NCBI GenBank assembly: GCA_030038035.1
Contig: JASHPP010000092.1
Coordinates: forward strand, 1 to 16,879
Reading direction: 5' to 3'
Length of the DNA stretch: 16,879 bases
Source of the DNA: Trebonia sp.
GTDB taxonomy: Bacteria > Actinomycetota > Actinomycetes > Streptosporangiales > Streptosporangiaceae
The position numbers were made by a program, and so were the translations under genes. This document shows, one piece after another, positions 1 to 6,304 of the stretch (the first letter of the stretch is position 1; every line of letters starts with the position of its first letter). The notes under the pieces were generated by a model, which saw nothing but the letters and a program-made list of their open reading frames with translations, was not told where the DNA came from and ran no database searches.

Positions 1-528
1 AGGCCGATCTCCGCGATCGAGCAGGCCTGCTTCTGGACCGCCTCGGCCACCGCGGCGCGGACGTCGTCCAGTGCGGTGAACCCGTGCGCGGCGTCGGCGA
101 CCGCCCGGGCGGCATGAGCGAACCGGATCTGGCCAGTCTGATAGGTCCGCGGCATGTGCCTGGTCCGGTGGATGCGCACGAACCCGGTGCTCTGCCGTTT
201 GACGGCCCAGGGTATAAGGACGTCGATCACGTCCGGCCCGGGGGAGCGCAGCCGGTGCAGCCGCAGCGCCGCGGGCCCGGTGATCACGCTGTTCGCCCCC
301 GCGTACAGCAGCGCCGCCACGTGCCGCTGCTCAGCGGTCGGCTTCCCGGTCACCGTCAGATAGACCCCTGGGAGAAGCTTCTGCCACTTCCCGCCGGATC
401 TGCACCACACCGTTACCGTGCTGTCCGCAATCCCGCTCGCCAGCGCCTGGCCGCGAGTGATCACCTGATGTTGTGCGGCGAGGATGCGCCGCAGCTGAAG
501 CTCGTCGAATACTCTACGTTTCGGCATA
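1..528 (-). CDS. AbiEi-like antitoxin-domain protein (partial, 3' end outside window)
   Basis: An open frame of 176 codons starts at ATG 526-528 (MPKRRVFDELQLRRILAAQH) and runs off the left edge without a stop. The N-terminal ~50 residues look like the winged-helix domain seen at the start of actinobacterial AbiEi-family proteins: 'VITRGQALASGIADSTV' followed by 'GKWQKLLPGVYL'. Next comes 'GANSVITGPAALRLHRL', also typical of that group, whose members often end in a DUF559/endonuclease-like domain that here would lie outside the window. In classical AbiE systems AbiEi is the transcriptional autorepressor and antitoxin of the AbiEii nucleotidyltransferase toxin; most actinobacterial relatives are orphans. 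No partner toxin is visible upstream (the next gene is an unrelated enzyme), and the downstream side is not in view. No good Shine-Dalgarno precedes the ATG. Family assignment is from pattern recognition of the N-terminus only. Confidence 0.7.
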
Positions 529-659
529 AATACACAGTGTCACGAAAAGCGGCGTAGGCCGCAAACTGGCATGCCTCTTGCCAGGCGGCGGGGTGGGCGC
601 CGGGTCCAAGGCCCCGCGGCAGGCCACCGTGACCACAGGGATCACAGCGGTCACAGCGG
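529..659. other. Intergenic gap with short tandem GTCACAGCG-like repeats
   Basis: A gap of 131 bp lies between the start of the AbiEi-like gene and the stop of the MDMPI-family gene. Near its right end, about 637-666, the motif ATCACAGCG/GTCACAGCG/GTCACAGGG repeats three times at 9-bp spacing and runs into the 3' end of the neighbouring coding region. No RNA gene or convincing hairpin terminator is visible. Confidence 0.4.
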
Positions 660-1427
660 TCACAGGGCGGTCTTCTCCTGCCAGGCGTCGAGCAGCGAGG
701 AATCTCCGAAGACGGTCAGGCGCGGATCCGACGGGGGAATCCGGCCGTAGGTGAACAGCAGCAGCTCCACTACCGGGCCGCGGACCGCCGCGGTCGCCTT
801 CGCGTGACCCCGCGACCACGTAACCCCGCCAGCGGAAGGATCGAAACGGACCAGCCATTCACCGGCCCAGTCGCTGGCGTGCAGGTGCAGCGACTGCCCG
901 GCCGGCAGCGAAGCCAGGTGCTCCGCCGGCCTGCTGGCGGCCGGCAGGTTCGCCAGGAACTCCTCGATCCCGTCCGCCGCGACCACCGGGTCGACGGAGG
1001 GAACCGCGCCGAGGGCGATCTGCGCGTCCGCCCTGTGCACGGTCGTCTCGTGCAGCATCCGCCGCGCCCACCAGCCGGACAGCCGCGGCGGCCCCCAGGT
1101 CCAGACCGCCGCGTCCGGCCCGGCCGAGCGCAGCACCGACGTCAGCCGCGCCGCGCCGGCCGCGAGCCAGTCAGCGTAGGCGGCTTCCGCGGCGGGCAGG
1201 CCGACGTCAAGGTCACGCGGGTCGAGCCGCGCGCCGGAGCGGGTCGCCACGATCTCCGTGGCCCACCGGTGGATGATCCCCGTGTGCCTGACCAGCCGCG
1301 CGAGCGTCCACCCGGGGCAGGTCGGCACCGCGGATGCCGGGTCGGCCCCGGCGACGACCAGAGCCATCCGGGAGATCTCTGCCCCGGCCCGCTCGCAGAA
1401 CCACTCGTGATCAAGCGCCTCGCCCAC
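660..1427 (-). CDS. Maleylpyruvate isomerase family mycothiol-dependent enzyme
   Basis: A 255-residue protein of the MDMPI/DinB-like four-helix fold. The N-terminal half carries the family signature 'PTCPGWTLARLVRHTGIIHRW' in pieces around residues 36-54, with candidate metal ligand His48, and 'HETTVHRADA' with Glu127 and His131; together these match the His/Glu/His divalent-metal site known for mycothiol-dependent maleylpyruvate isomerase. The C-terminal part (about 150-245) fits the small MDMPI C-terminal domain. Known members use mycothiol as thiol cofactor in isomerisation or transferase reactions; the substrate here cannot be told. The start is GTG at 1425-1427: an in-frame TAG lies four codons upstream, so no earlier start is possible. 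It begins 24 bp after the htdZ-like stop on the same strand, so the two are probably one transcript. Confidence 0.88.
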   Translation of the reverse strand: MGEALDHEWFCERAGAEISRMALVVAGADPASAVPTCPGWTLARLVRHTGIIHRWATEIVATRSGARLDPRDLDVGLPAAEAAYADWLAAGAARLTSVLRSAGPDAAVWTWGPPRLSGWWARRMLHETTVHRADAQIALGAVPSVDPVVAADGIEEFLANLPAASRPAEHLASLPAGQSLHLHASDWAGEWLVRFDPSAGGVTWSRGHAKATAAVRGPVVELLLFTYGRIPPSDPRLTVFGDSSLLDAWQEKTAL

Positions 1428-1451
1428 CGGGCCAGGCTACAGCCGGCCGGC

Positions 1452-1907
1452 TCAGGCGTAGAAGCGCATGACGGCCTCAAGGACGCAGACCGGCTTGTCG
1501 CCGCCCTCGCGCTCGACGACGCCGCCGACAATGAGCTGCAGCCCGCCCGTCACCTCTTCCACGTCGACCAGTGTGGCGGTCAGCCGGATCTTCGAGCCGA
1601 CGGGCACCGGAGCGGGGAAGCGAACCCTGTTCAGGCCGTAATTCACCGCCATTGTCGTGCCGGTGACGGTGAGCACCTGCGACCACATCGGGACGAATAG
1701 CGACAGGGTGAGAAAACCGTGCCCGATCGGGCCGCCGAACGGGCTTTCCTTCTTCGCCCGCGCCACGTCCACGTGGATCCACTGGTGATCATCGGTGGCG
1801 TCGGCGAACGTGTTCACCCGCTGCTGGGTGATCTCGAACCACTCGCTGGTGCCGAGCACGGACCCCTTGAGGGACGGAAGTTCGGCGAGCGAGACCGTGG
1901 TGCTCAT
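1452..1907 (-). CDS. htdZ: MaoC-like (3R)-hydroxyacyl-thioester dehydratase, HtdZ/Rv0130 type
   Basis: A 151-residue single hot-dog-fold protein. The hydratase-2 motif 'FADATDDHQWIHVD' (residues 34-47) places the catalytic Asp at 40 and His at 45, the same positions as in the mycobacterial HtdZ (Rv0130), which it resembles along its whole length, including 'GHGFLTLSL' and 'NYGLNRVRFPAPVPVGS'. HtdZ-type enzymes reversibly hydrate trans-2-enoyl thioesters to (3R)-hydroxyacyl thioesters in fatty-acid metabolism. The start is supported by AAGGAG at 1916-1921, eight bases before the ATG. It is the first gene of a probable two-gene minus-strand operon with the MDMPI-family enzyme and is divergent from the membrane hydrolase gene at 2019. 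NodN-like MaoC proteins of other function cannot be excluded, but the match to HtdZ is close. Confidence 0.9.
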   Translation of the reverse strand: MSTTVSLAELPSLKGSVLGTSEWFEITQQRVNTFADATDDHQWIHVDVARAKKESPFGGPIGHGFLTLSLFVPMWSQVLTVTGTTMAVNYGLNRVRFPAPVPVGSKIRLTATLVDVEEVTGGLQLIVGGVVEREGGDKPVCVLEAVMRFYA

Positions 1908-2018
1908 GCGTTCATCTCCTTATCGCGGGTGCGACGTTACGATAAGCGTTCCCGCGGGGGAGAACAAGGCGACAGGGGTTGACCGGAGGGATACTCCGGA
2001 TTGTGATGGAAGCACGGA
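1908..2018. promoter_or_regulatory. Divergent promoter region (htdZ-like / membrane hydrolase)
   Basis: This 111-bp gap separates two divergent genes and must hold start signals for both. Visible elements are the Shine-Dalgarno AAGGAG (complement of 1916-1921) for the minus-strand gene and GGAAG (2008-2012) six bases before the plus-strand ATG at 2019. No clear -10/-35 pair or operator palindrome could be assigned. Confidence 0.45.
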
Positions 2019-3821
2019 ATGCGCTCTCCTGGCGGGGTGTTCGCACGGGTAGGCGGGATAGCAACGATGGGCGCGGGATTTGCTGCCGAGGGGTTCCTTC
2101 GGCATAGGGCACTGATCCTCGTCGCGGCGGGCGGCGCCGCGGCCGAGGCGGGGTTGCTCACGCTCTTGGCGCCGGCCGCCCGGCCGGTCGCGCCGCAGGC
2201 CACCGCGCTTCCGGCGCTCGCGGCCTACCACGACCTGCGCTGGCTGTTCGCCGACAGGCAGTCCTGGCTCGGGTTCGCCGCCATTCTCACCGCGGTGCTG
2301 CTGGTCAGGTCGGCCCTGGACACGGTGCTGCTGCGCCTGGCCTGGCCGCGGGAGCTGCGCGCGCCGCGCCTCAGCCGCGCCTTCTGGTCCTGCATGGCGC
2401 TGACCGCGGTGGCGTGGCTGCTGCTCTCGCCCGCGGTCACGCTCGCGTTCGGGGTCGCGGTGCTCCCGTTCTCCTGGCCGTTCATCGCCGCGCTGCCGAT
2501 CATGCTGGGCATCGCGGCCGCGCTGAGCCACGGCGGAGTCATCGTCGCCTGGTGGCACCGGCTGCCGCCGCTGCGCGCCATCTTGTGGCTGCTGGCCAGC
2601 TTCGTCGCGCTCTCGGCAGCCGCCGCGGTCATCGCGCACCTGGGCACCGCCGCCGCGCTCGGCGTCACGGCCATCACCGGCCTGATCAACGCCCGCGCCT
2701 GGTACGGGCTCGCGGGACTGGCTTCCCGGCTGCACCCGCGCACCCACGAGTCGGTGCCTGCCAGGCTCCTGTTCGGCCTGCCGCTGGCCCCGCTGGCCGC
2801 GGTCATGGTGCTCGCCCTGGCCGTCGGCGTCGCCCGGCTGATGTTCACAGGAACGATCCAGCTGCCGAGGGGCTCGGTCGCGAGCACGCCTGTCGCCGCG
2901 AACCTGATCGGCGGGACAGGCGGGCCCGCCGGAGCGTCCGGCCAGGCCGGAACCGGAACCGCGGCAGGGATCGGAGCAGGAACCGGAGCAGGGACCGGAG
3001 CCGGAGCGCAGCCCACGTCCACCGCCGTCGTGCTCGTGGTCGGCGGCTGGGGCTCCTCCTGCTGCAACGCGGCGAACGGCCTGCGTGCCGCGATGCCCGG
3101 GGCGACCATCCGCCAGTTCTCCTACGCGGGGCTGTCCGCCGACGGCATGCCGCTGCCCAGCGGCCCCGCCGCGGACGACCTGCCGCTGCCCGTGCTCGGC
3201 GACCGGATGGCCGCCGAGCTGATGGCGCTGTACGACCAGACGCACCGCCCGGTGGACGTCGTCGCGGAGAGCGAGGGCACGCTTGGCGTCTACGCGATGC
3301 TCGACAGGCACCCGGGCCTGCCGGTCGGCTCGGTGGTGCTGCTCAGCCCGATCGTCGAGCCAGGCCAGCTGAGCTATCCGCCGGCGTCCGATCCCGCCTC
3401 GGTGTCTGAGGATGCCCTGGACGAGCTGAACCGCCTGGTCGGCGGCATGTCGCCCTACGGCCCCGGCGGCGCGCAGCACCTGCTCAGCTCGGTTAGCGAG
3501 TTCGGCGCCACGTACTTCCGCGACGTCGTCACGTCCAGCGGCACATCGCTGCGCTGGCTGGCCGTGATCCCGCTCGCCGACGCGCTCACCCTTCCGGTCT
3601 GCACCCTGCCCGCCGACGTGGTCGTCGTGCCCGCGTTCCACGGCGGCCTGCTCGGGGACGGTCGTGTGCTGCCGATGGTCGCCGCGTTCCTGTCCGGCCG
3701 CCCGGCGACCGAGCAAAGCCAGGGTCAGGACCAGGACACGCTGCGCATCGCCGCCGAGGTCATCACCGGGGCGGCCACCGCGTGGCGGATGCCAGACACC
3801 AGCTCCGCGTGCCCCGGATGA
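2019..3821 (+). CDS. Polytopic membrane protein fused to an alpha/beta-hydrolase domain
   Basis: A 600-residue protein with two halves. Residues ~30-275 hold about six or seven hydrophobic helices (for example around 83-107, 128-180, 187-223, 248-275). Residues ~295-332 form a Gly/Ala/Thr-rich linker encoded by short DNA repeats. From ~333 a soluble domain begins with 'AVVLVVGGWGSSC', a beta-strand and oxyanion-type loop, followed by 'VDVVAESEGTLGVYAM', whose Ser418 sits in A-E-S-E-G, a variant of the GxSxG nucleophile elbow, and 'GSVVLLSPIVEPG'. This suggests a membrane-tethered esterase/lipase-like hydrolase; which side of the membrane the domain faces is not clear. An in-frame stop at 2004-2006 and GGAAG at 2008-2012 support ATG 2019; ATG 2067 is a weaker alternative. 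Substrate unknown. Its 3' end carries the probable trp promoter. Confidence 0.75.
   Translation: MRSPGGVFARVGGIATMGAGFAAEGFLRHRALILVAAGGAAAEAGLLTLLAPAARPVAPQATALPALAAYHDLRWLFADRQSWLGFAAILTAVLLVRSALDTVLLRLAWPRELRAPRLSRAFWSCMALTAVAWLLLSPAVTLAFGVAVLPFSWPFIAALPIMLGIAAALSHGGVIVAWWHRLPPLRAILWLLASFVALSAAAAVIAHLGTAAALGVTAITGLINARAWYGLAGLASRLHPRTHESVPARLLFGLPLAPLAAVMVLALAVGVARLMFTGTIQLPRGSVASTPVAANLIGGTGGPAGASGQAGTGTAAGIGAGTGAGTGAGAQPTSTAVVLVVGGWGSSCCNAANGLRAAMPGATIRQFSYAGLSADGMPLPSGPAADDLPLPVLGDRMAAELMALYDQTHRPVDVVAESEGTLGVYAMLDRHPGLPVGSVVLLSPIVEPGQLSYPPASDPASVSEDALDELNRLVGGMSPYGPGGAQHLLSSVSEFGATYFRDVVTSSGTSLRWLAVIPLADALTLPVCTLPADVVVVPAFHGGLLGDGRVLPMVAAFLSGRPATEQSQGQDQDTLRIAAEVITGAATAWRMPDTSSACPG
2949..3008 (+). 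repeat. Tandem GGAGCAGGAACC-type repeat encoding a Gly/Ala/Thr linker
   Basis: Imperfect 6/12-bp units (GGAACC, GGAGCAGGAACC, GGAGCAGGGACC, GGAGCC) repeat here inside the coding region. They encode alternating G-A-G-T-G-A residues joining the membrane part to the hydrolase domain. Such repeats can change length by slippage without breaking the frame. Confidence 0.7.
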
Positions 3822-3826
3822 AGTGG

Positions 3827-3840
3827 TACGCTCGGCCTCG
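3827..3840 (+). promoter_or_regulatory. Possible trp promoter -10 element giving a leaderless trpL transcript
   Basis: TACGCT at 3827-3832 is a plausible -10 hexamer five bases after the stop codon of the upstream gene and eight bases before the trpL ATG. If used, transcription would begin at or next to the ATG, making trpL leaderless, which fits the absence of a Shine-Dalgarno before it. No good -35 box is seen. This is inference from spacing. Confidence 0.4.
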
Positions 3841-3882
3841 ATGCGAACTTCCCGTGACCTCCAGTGGTGGCGCCGTCCGTAG
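3841..3882 (+). CDS. trpL: trp operon leader peptide with tandem Trp codons
   Basis: A 13-residue ORF, MRTSRDLQWWRRP, ends in TAG at 3880-3882. The two adjacent TGG codons (3865-3870) sit just before a set of mutually exclusive hairpins and about 95 bp upstream of trpE(G), the standard arrangement of a translation-coupled attenuator. When charged Trp-tRNA is scarce a ribosome would stall on the Trp codons and favour read-through into trpE(G). The ATG lacks a Shine-Dalgarno and may be the transcript's first codon. A longer in-frame reading from 3664 exists but belongs to a shadow frame of the upstream gene; the 13-residue version is preferred because of position and Trp codons. Confidence 0.85.
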   Translation: MRTSRDLQWWRRP

Positions 3883-3937
3883 GCGGTGCCCGCTGCTGTG
3901 TCTGAAGCGACCGCCCGGAGACGGCGGTCGCTTTCGT
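3865..3937 (+). promoter_or_regulatory. Ribosome-mediated Trp attenuator (competing hairpins)
   Basis: Four pairing regions can be read. Region 1:2 is GGCGCC (3869-3874) with GGTGCC (3885-3890), overlapping the second Trp codon. Region 2:3, the antiterminator, is GGCGGT (3882-3887) plus CGC (3891-3893) with GCGACCGCC (3907-3915), broken by a 3-base bulge. Region 3:4, the terminator, is AAGCGACCGCC (3905-3915) with GGCGGTCGCTT (3923-3933), 11 perfect pairs around the loop CGGAGAC. The sequence GGCGGT occurs in both region 2 and region 4, so the two folds exclude each other. Stalling at 3865-3870 would block 1:2 and allow 2:3. Confidence 0.85.
3905..3937 (+). terminator. Attenuator terminator hairpin upstream of trpE(G)
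   Basis: An 11-bp perfect stem (3905-3915 with 3923-3933) with a 7-base loop is followed by only a short T tract (TTTCGT overlapping the stem end), usual for high-GC actinobacteria. It is the default 'off' structure of the trp leader. Confidence 0.75.
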
Positions 3938-3977
3938 ATCTCCCGCCGCTGACCGGGCCAGATAGAGGGGCCCACAG

Positions 3978-6131
3978 GTGGACACCACGACTCTCGTGAC
4001 CGGCGGCGGGGTCACGATCACGCGCACCGCGCAATCGTTTGACCCGGCCGAACTCGCGCGGCTCGCCCAGGCCGTCGACCGGCGCCGCGGCGGGGTGCTG
4101 AGCTCGGGCATGGAGTACCCGGGCAGGTACAGCCGCTGGCACCTGGCCTACGTGGACCCGCCGATCGAGATCGCCGCGCACGGCAGGTACGTCACGGCCC
4201 GCGCGCTCAACGAGCGCGGCCGGGTCATCCTGCCGGCGGTCGCGGAGGCGATGCGCAAGGCGGGCTACGAGCAGCCGACTGATAACAGCAACAAGCGGGC
4301 CGTCGCCATCCCGGAGGGCGAAGGGACATTCACCGAGGAGGAACGCAGCCGCCGGCCGACGGTGTTCACGGCGCTGCGGGAGATCGCCGCCGCGTTCAGC
4401 TGCCCGGATCCGCACCTGGGACTGTACGGCGCGTTCGGCTACGACCTGGCGTTCCAGTTCGAGCCGGTGCGGCTGCGCATGGACCGGCCGCCCGGGCAGC
4501 GTGACCTCGTGCTGCACCTGCCTGACGAGATCTACGCGCTGGACCGCCGCCGCGAGGAGGCGATCAGGTACCGGTACGAGTTCACCGTCGGCGGGGTTTC
4601 CACGGACAACCACCTGCGGGAGACCCCTGACACGGAGCAGCCGCCCGGGACCGTTCGGGACATTGTCATTGAAAATCCGACCCCGGGCAGGTACGCGGCG
4701 ATCGTCGAGCGCGCGAAGGAGCGCTTCAAGTGCGGCGACCTGTTCGAGGTCGTGCCGAGCCACGTGTTCCGCGCGCGGTGCGCCTCGCCCGCCGGCTTCT
4801 ACGAGCGGCTGCGGGAGCGGAACCCGGCGCCGTACGAGTTCCTGTTCAACCTGGGCGGCGGGGAGCACCTGGTCGGCGCCTCGCCGGAAATGTACGTCCG
4901 GGTGACCGGGGACCGGGTGGAGACATGCCCGATCTCCGGCACGATCGCGCGCGGCGCGGACCCGCTCGAGGACGCGGCGAACATCGTCGCGCTGCTGCGG
5001 TCGGCGAAGGAGGAGTCCGAGCTGACCATGTGCACGGACGTGGACCGCAACGACAAGTCCCGTGTGTGCGTGCCCGGCAGCGTCAACGTGATCGGGCGGC
5101 GGCAGATCGAGATGTACAGCCGGCTCATCCACACGGTCGACCACATCGAGGGGCGGCTGCGGCCCGGCTTCGACTCCCTGGACGCGTTCTTGACCCACAT
5201 GTGGGCCGTCACGGTGACCGGCGCGCCGAAGACGTGGGCGATGCAGTTCATCGAGGACAACGAGGACGCCCCGCGGCGCTGGTACGGCGGGGCGGTCGGC
5301 AAGATCGGCTTCGACGGCTCGATGAACACCGGGCTGACCCTGCGGACCGCTCACATCACCGGCGGTGTCGCGGCGGTCCGCGCCGGCGCGACGCTGCTGT
5401 ACGACTCCGACCCCGCCGCCGAAGAGAGCGAGACTCACATCAAGGCGCGCGCTCTCATCGAAACCCTCCATGATTCAGAACGATCCCTCCCGCCTGTCCA
5501 GCCCTCCGCTCCGCCCGTCTTCGCCGAGCGCCCTGTCCGGGTGCTGCTCGTCGACCACCAGGATTCGTTCGTGCACACGCTCGCCGACTACTTCCGCCAG
5601 CACGACGCTGACGTGACGACGCTGCGCGCCGGGTTCCCCGCCTCGATCCTCGACTCGCGCCAGCCGGACCTGGTCGTGCTGTCGCCGGGGCCGGGCCGCC
5701 CGTCGGACTTCAAGTGCGGCGAGCTGCTGGCCGAGCTTGACGCGCGGGGCCTGCCCGCGTTCGGCGTGTGCCTGGGGCTGCAGGCCATGGTGGAGCACGC
5801 AGGCGGCGAGCTCTCGCTGCTGGCCGAGCCGCAGCACGGCAAGCCGGGGCAGATCATGGTCCGCGCCCGCACGTCGCTGCTCGCGGGGCTGCCGCCGGAG
5901 TTCACCGCGGCCCGCTACCACTCGCTGTACGCGCAAGAGGCGGCCGTGCGGGGCGGGTTCGCGGTGACCGCGACGACTCCGGACGGGGTCGTGATGGCGA
6001 TCGAGGACGACGCGGCGGGCCGCTGGGCGGTCCAGTTCCACCCTGAGTCGATCCTGACCGCGGCGGGCCGGTCCGGCCACCAGGTGATCGCCAACGTGCT
6101 GGCGCTCTGCCGCGCCCGCCTCGCCGGCTAG
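3978..6131 (+). CDS. trpE: Fused anthranilate synthase TrpE(G)
   Basis: A 717-residue fusion. Residues 1 to ~510 are the chorismate-binding anthranilate synthase component I, with 'CPISGTIARG' near residue 316, 'KEESELTMCTDVDRND' after it and 'GGAVGKIGFDGSMN' near 435; an N-terminal 'SSGMEYPGRYSRW' matches the single-chain TrpE(G) clade known from rhizobia and some actinobacteria. Residues ~520-717 are a class I glutamine amidotransferase with Cys598 in GVCLG and His688/Glu690 in QFHPES. The enzyme makes anthranilate from chorismate and glutamine, the first committed step of tryptophan synthesis, in the cytosol. Start GTG 3978-3980 follows AGAGGGG (3964-3970). The attenuator upstream strongly favours a tryptophan role over a phenazine PhzE-like one. 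No other trp gene follows; the transposon lies 42 bp downstream. Confidence 0.93.
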   Translation: MDTTTLVTGGGVTITRTAQSFDPAELARLAQAVDRRRGGVLSSGMEYPGRYSRWHLAYVDPPIEIAAHGRYVTARALNERGRVILPAVAEAMRKAGYEQPTDNSNKRAVAIPEGEGTFTEEERSRRPTVFTALREIAAAFSCPDPHLGLYGAFGYDLAFQFEPVRLRMDRPPGQRDLVLHLPDEIYALDRRREEAIRYRYEFTVGGVSTDNHLRETPDTEQPPGTVRDIVIENPTPGRYAAIVERAKERFKCGDLFEVVPSHVFRARCASPAGFYERLRERNPAPYEFLFNLGGGEHLVGASPEMYVRVTGDRVETCPISGTIARGADPLEDAANIVALLRSAKEESELTMCTDVDRNDKSRVCVPGSVNVIGRRQIEMYSRLIHTVDHIEGRLRPGFDSLDAFLTHMWAVTVTGAPKTWAMQFIEDNEDAPRRWYGGAVGKIGFDGSMNTGLTLRTAHITGGVAAVRAGATLLYDSDPAAEESETHIKARALIETLHDSERSLPPVQPSAPPVFAERPVRVLLVDHQDSFVHTLADYFRQHDADVTTLRAGFPASILDSRQPDLVVLSPGPGRPSDFKCGELLAELDARGLPAFGVCLGLQAMVEHAGGELSLLAEPQHGKPGQIMVRARTSLLAGLPPEFTAARYHSLYAQEAAVRGGFAVTATTPDGVVMAIEDDAAGRWAVQFHPESILTAAGRSGHQVIANVLALCRARLAG

Positions 6132-6139
6132 CGCGCGGC

Positions 6140-6156
6140 CCGCGCGGCTCGCGCGG
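6140..6156 (+). terminator. Possible GC hairpin after trpE(G)
   Basis: CCGCGCG (6140-6146) and CGCGCGG (6150-6156) can form a 7-bp stem with a 3-base loop nine bases after the trpE(G) stop. There is no T tract, so its role as terminator is uncertain. Confidence 0.3.
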
Positions 6157-6168
6157 CGGGGGCGGCGA

Positions 6169-6173
6169 AAGCT
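6169..6173 (+). repeat. 5-bp target-site duplication AAGCT (left copy)
   Basis: AAGCT directly abuts the first G of the left terminal repeat and recurs directly after the right terminal repeat at 13264-13268. A 5-bp duplication is the hallmark of Tn3-family insertion. Confidence 0.92.
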
Positions 6174-6230
6174 GGGGTCCTGGTAGCACTGAAGAAATTT
6201 CCAACGGATATAGCACTGACCTGCGATAAC
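6174..6230 (+). repeat. Left terminal inverted repeat (57 bp)
   Basis: Starts GGGGTCCTGGTAGCACTGAA and ends ACCTGCGATAAC. It matches the complement of 13207-13263 at 56 of 57 positions; the only difference is the eighth base (T here, C on the right). It is longer than the usual ~38-bp Tn3 repeat and contains TAGCACTGA twice, 27 bp apart. Similarity continues weakly to 6245 (TTTCACTGA). Confidence 0.95.
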
Positions 6231-6304
6231 TAAAGATTTCACTGATACGGGTAAGAGGTCACCTGGATGGAGGCGGCTGGACAGCGCTCACATGGCGGTG
6301 CCGG

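Noticed and set aside
1920..5471. A 1,183-codon open frame on the minus strand across the hydrolase and trpE(G) genes
   Set aside because: It is antisense to two well-supported genes, has the Arg/Pro/Gly/Asp-rich low-complexity composition typical of shadow frames in high-GC DNA, and no recognisable domain.
3978..6131. Phenazine-type PhzE as an alternative identity for the fused synthase
   Set aside because: The trpL attenuator directly upstream and the TrpE(G)-type N-terminus favour anthranilate synthase; no phz genes are near.
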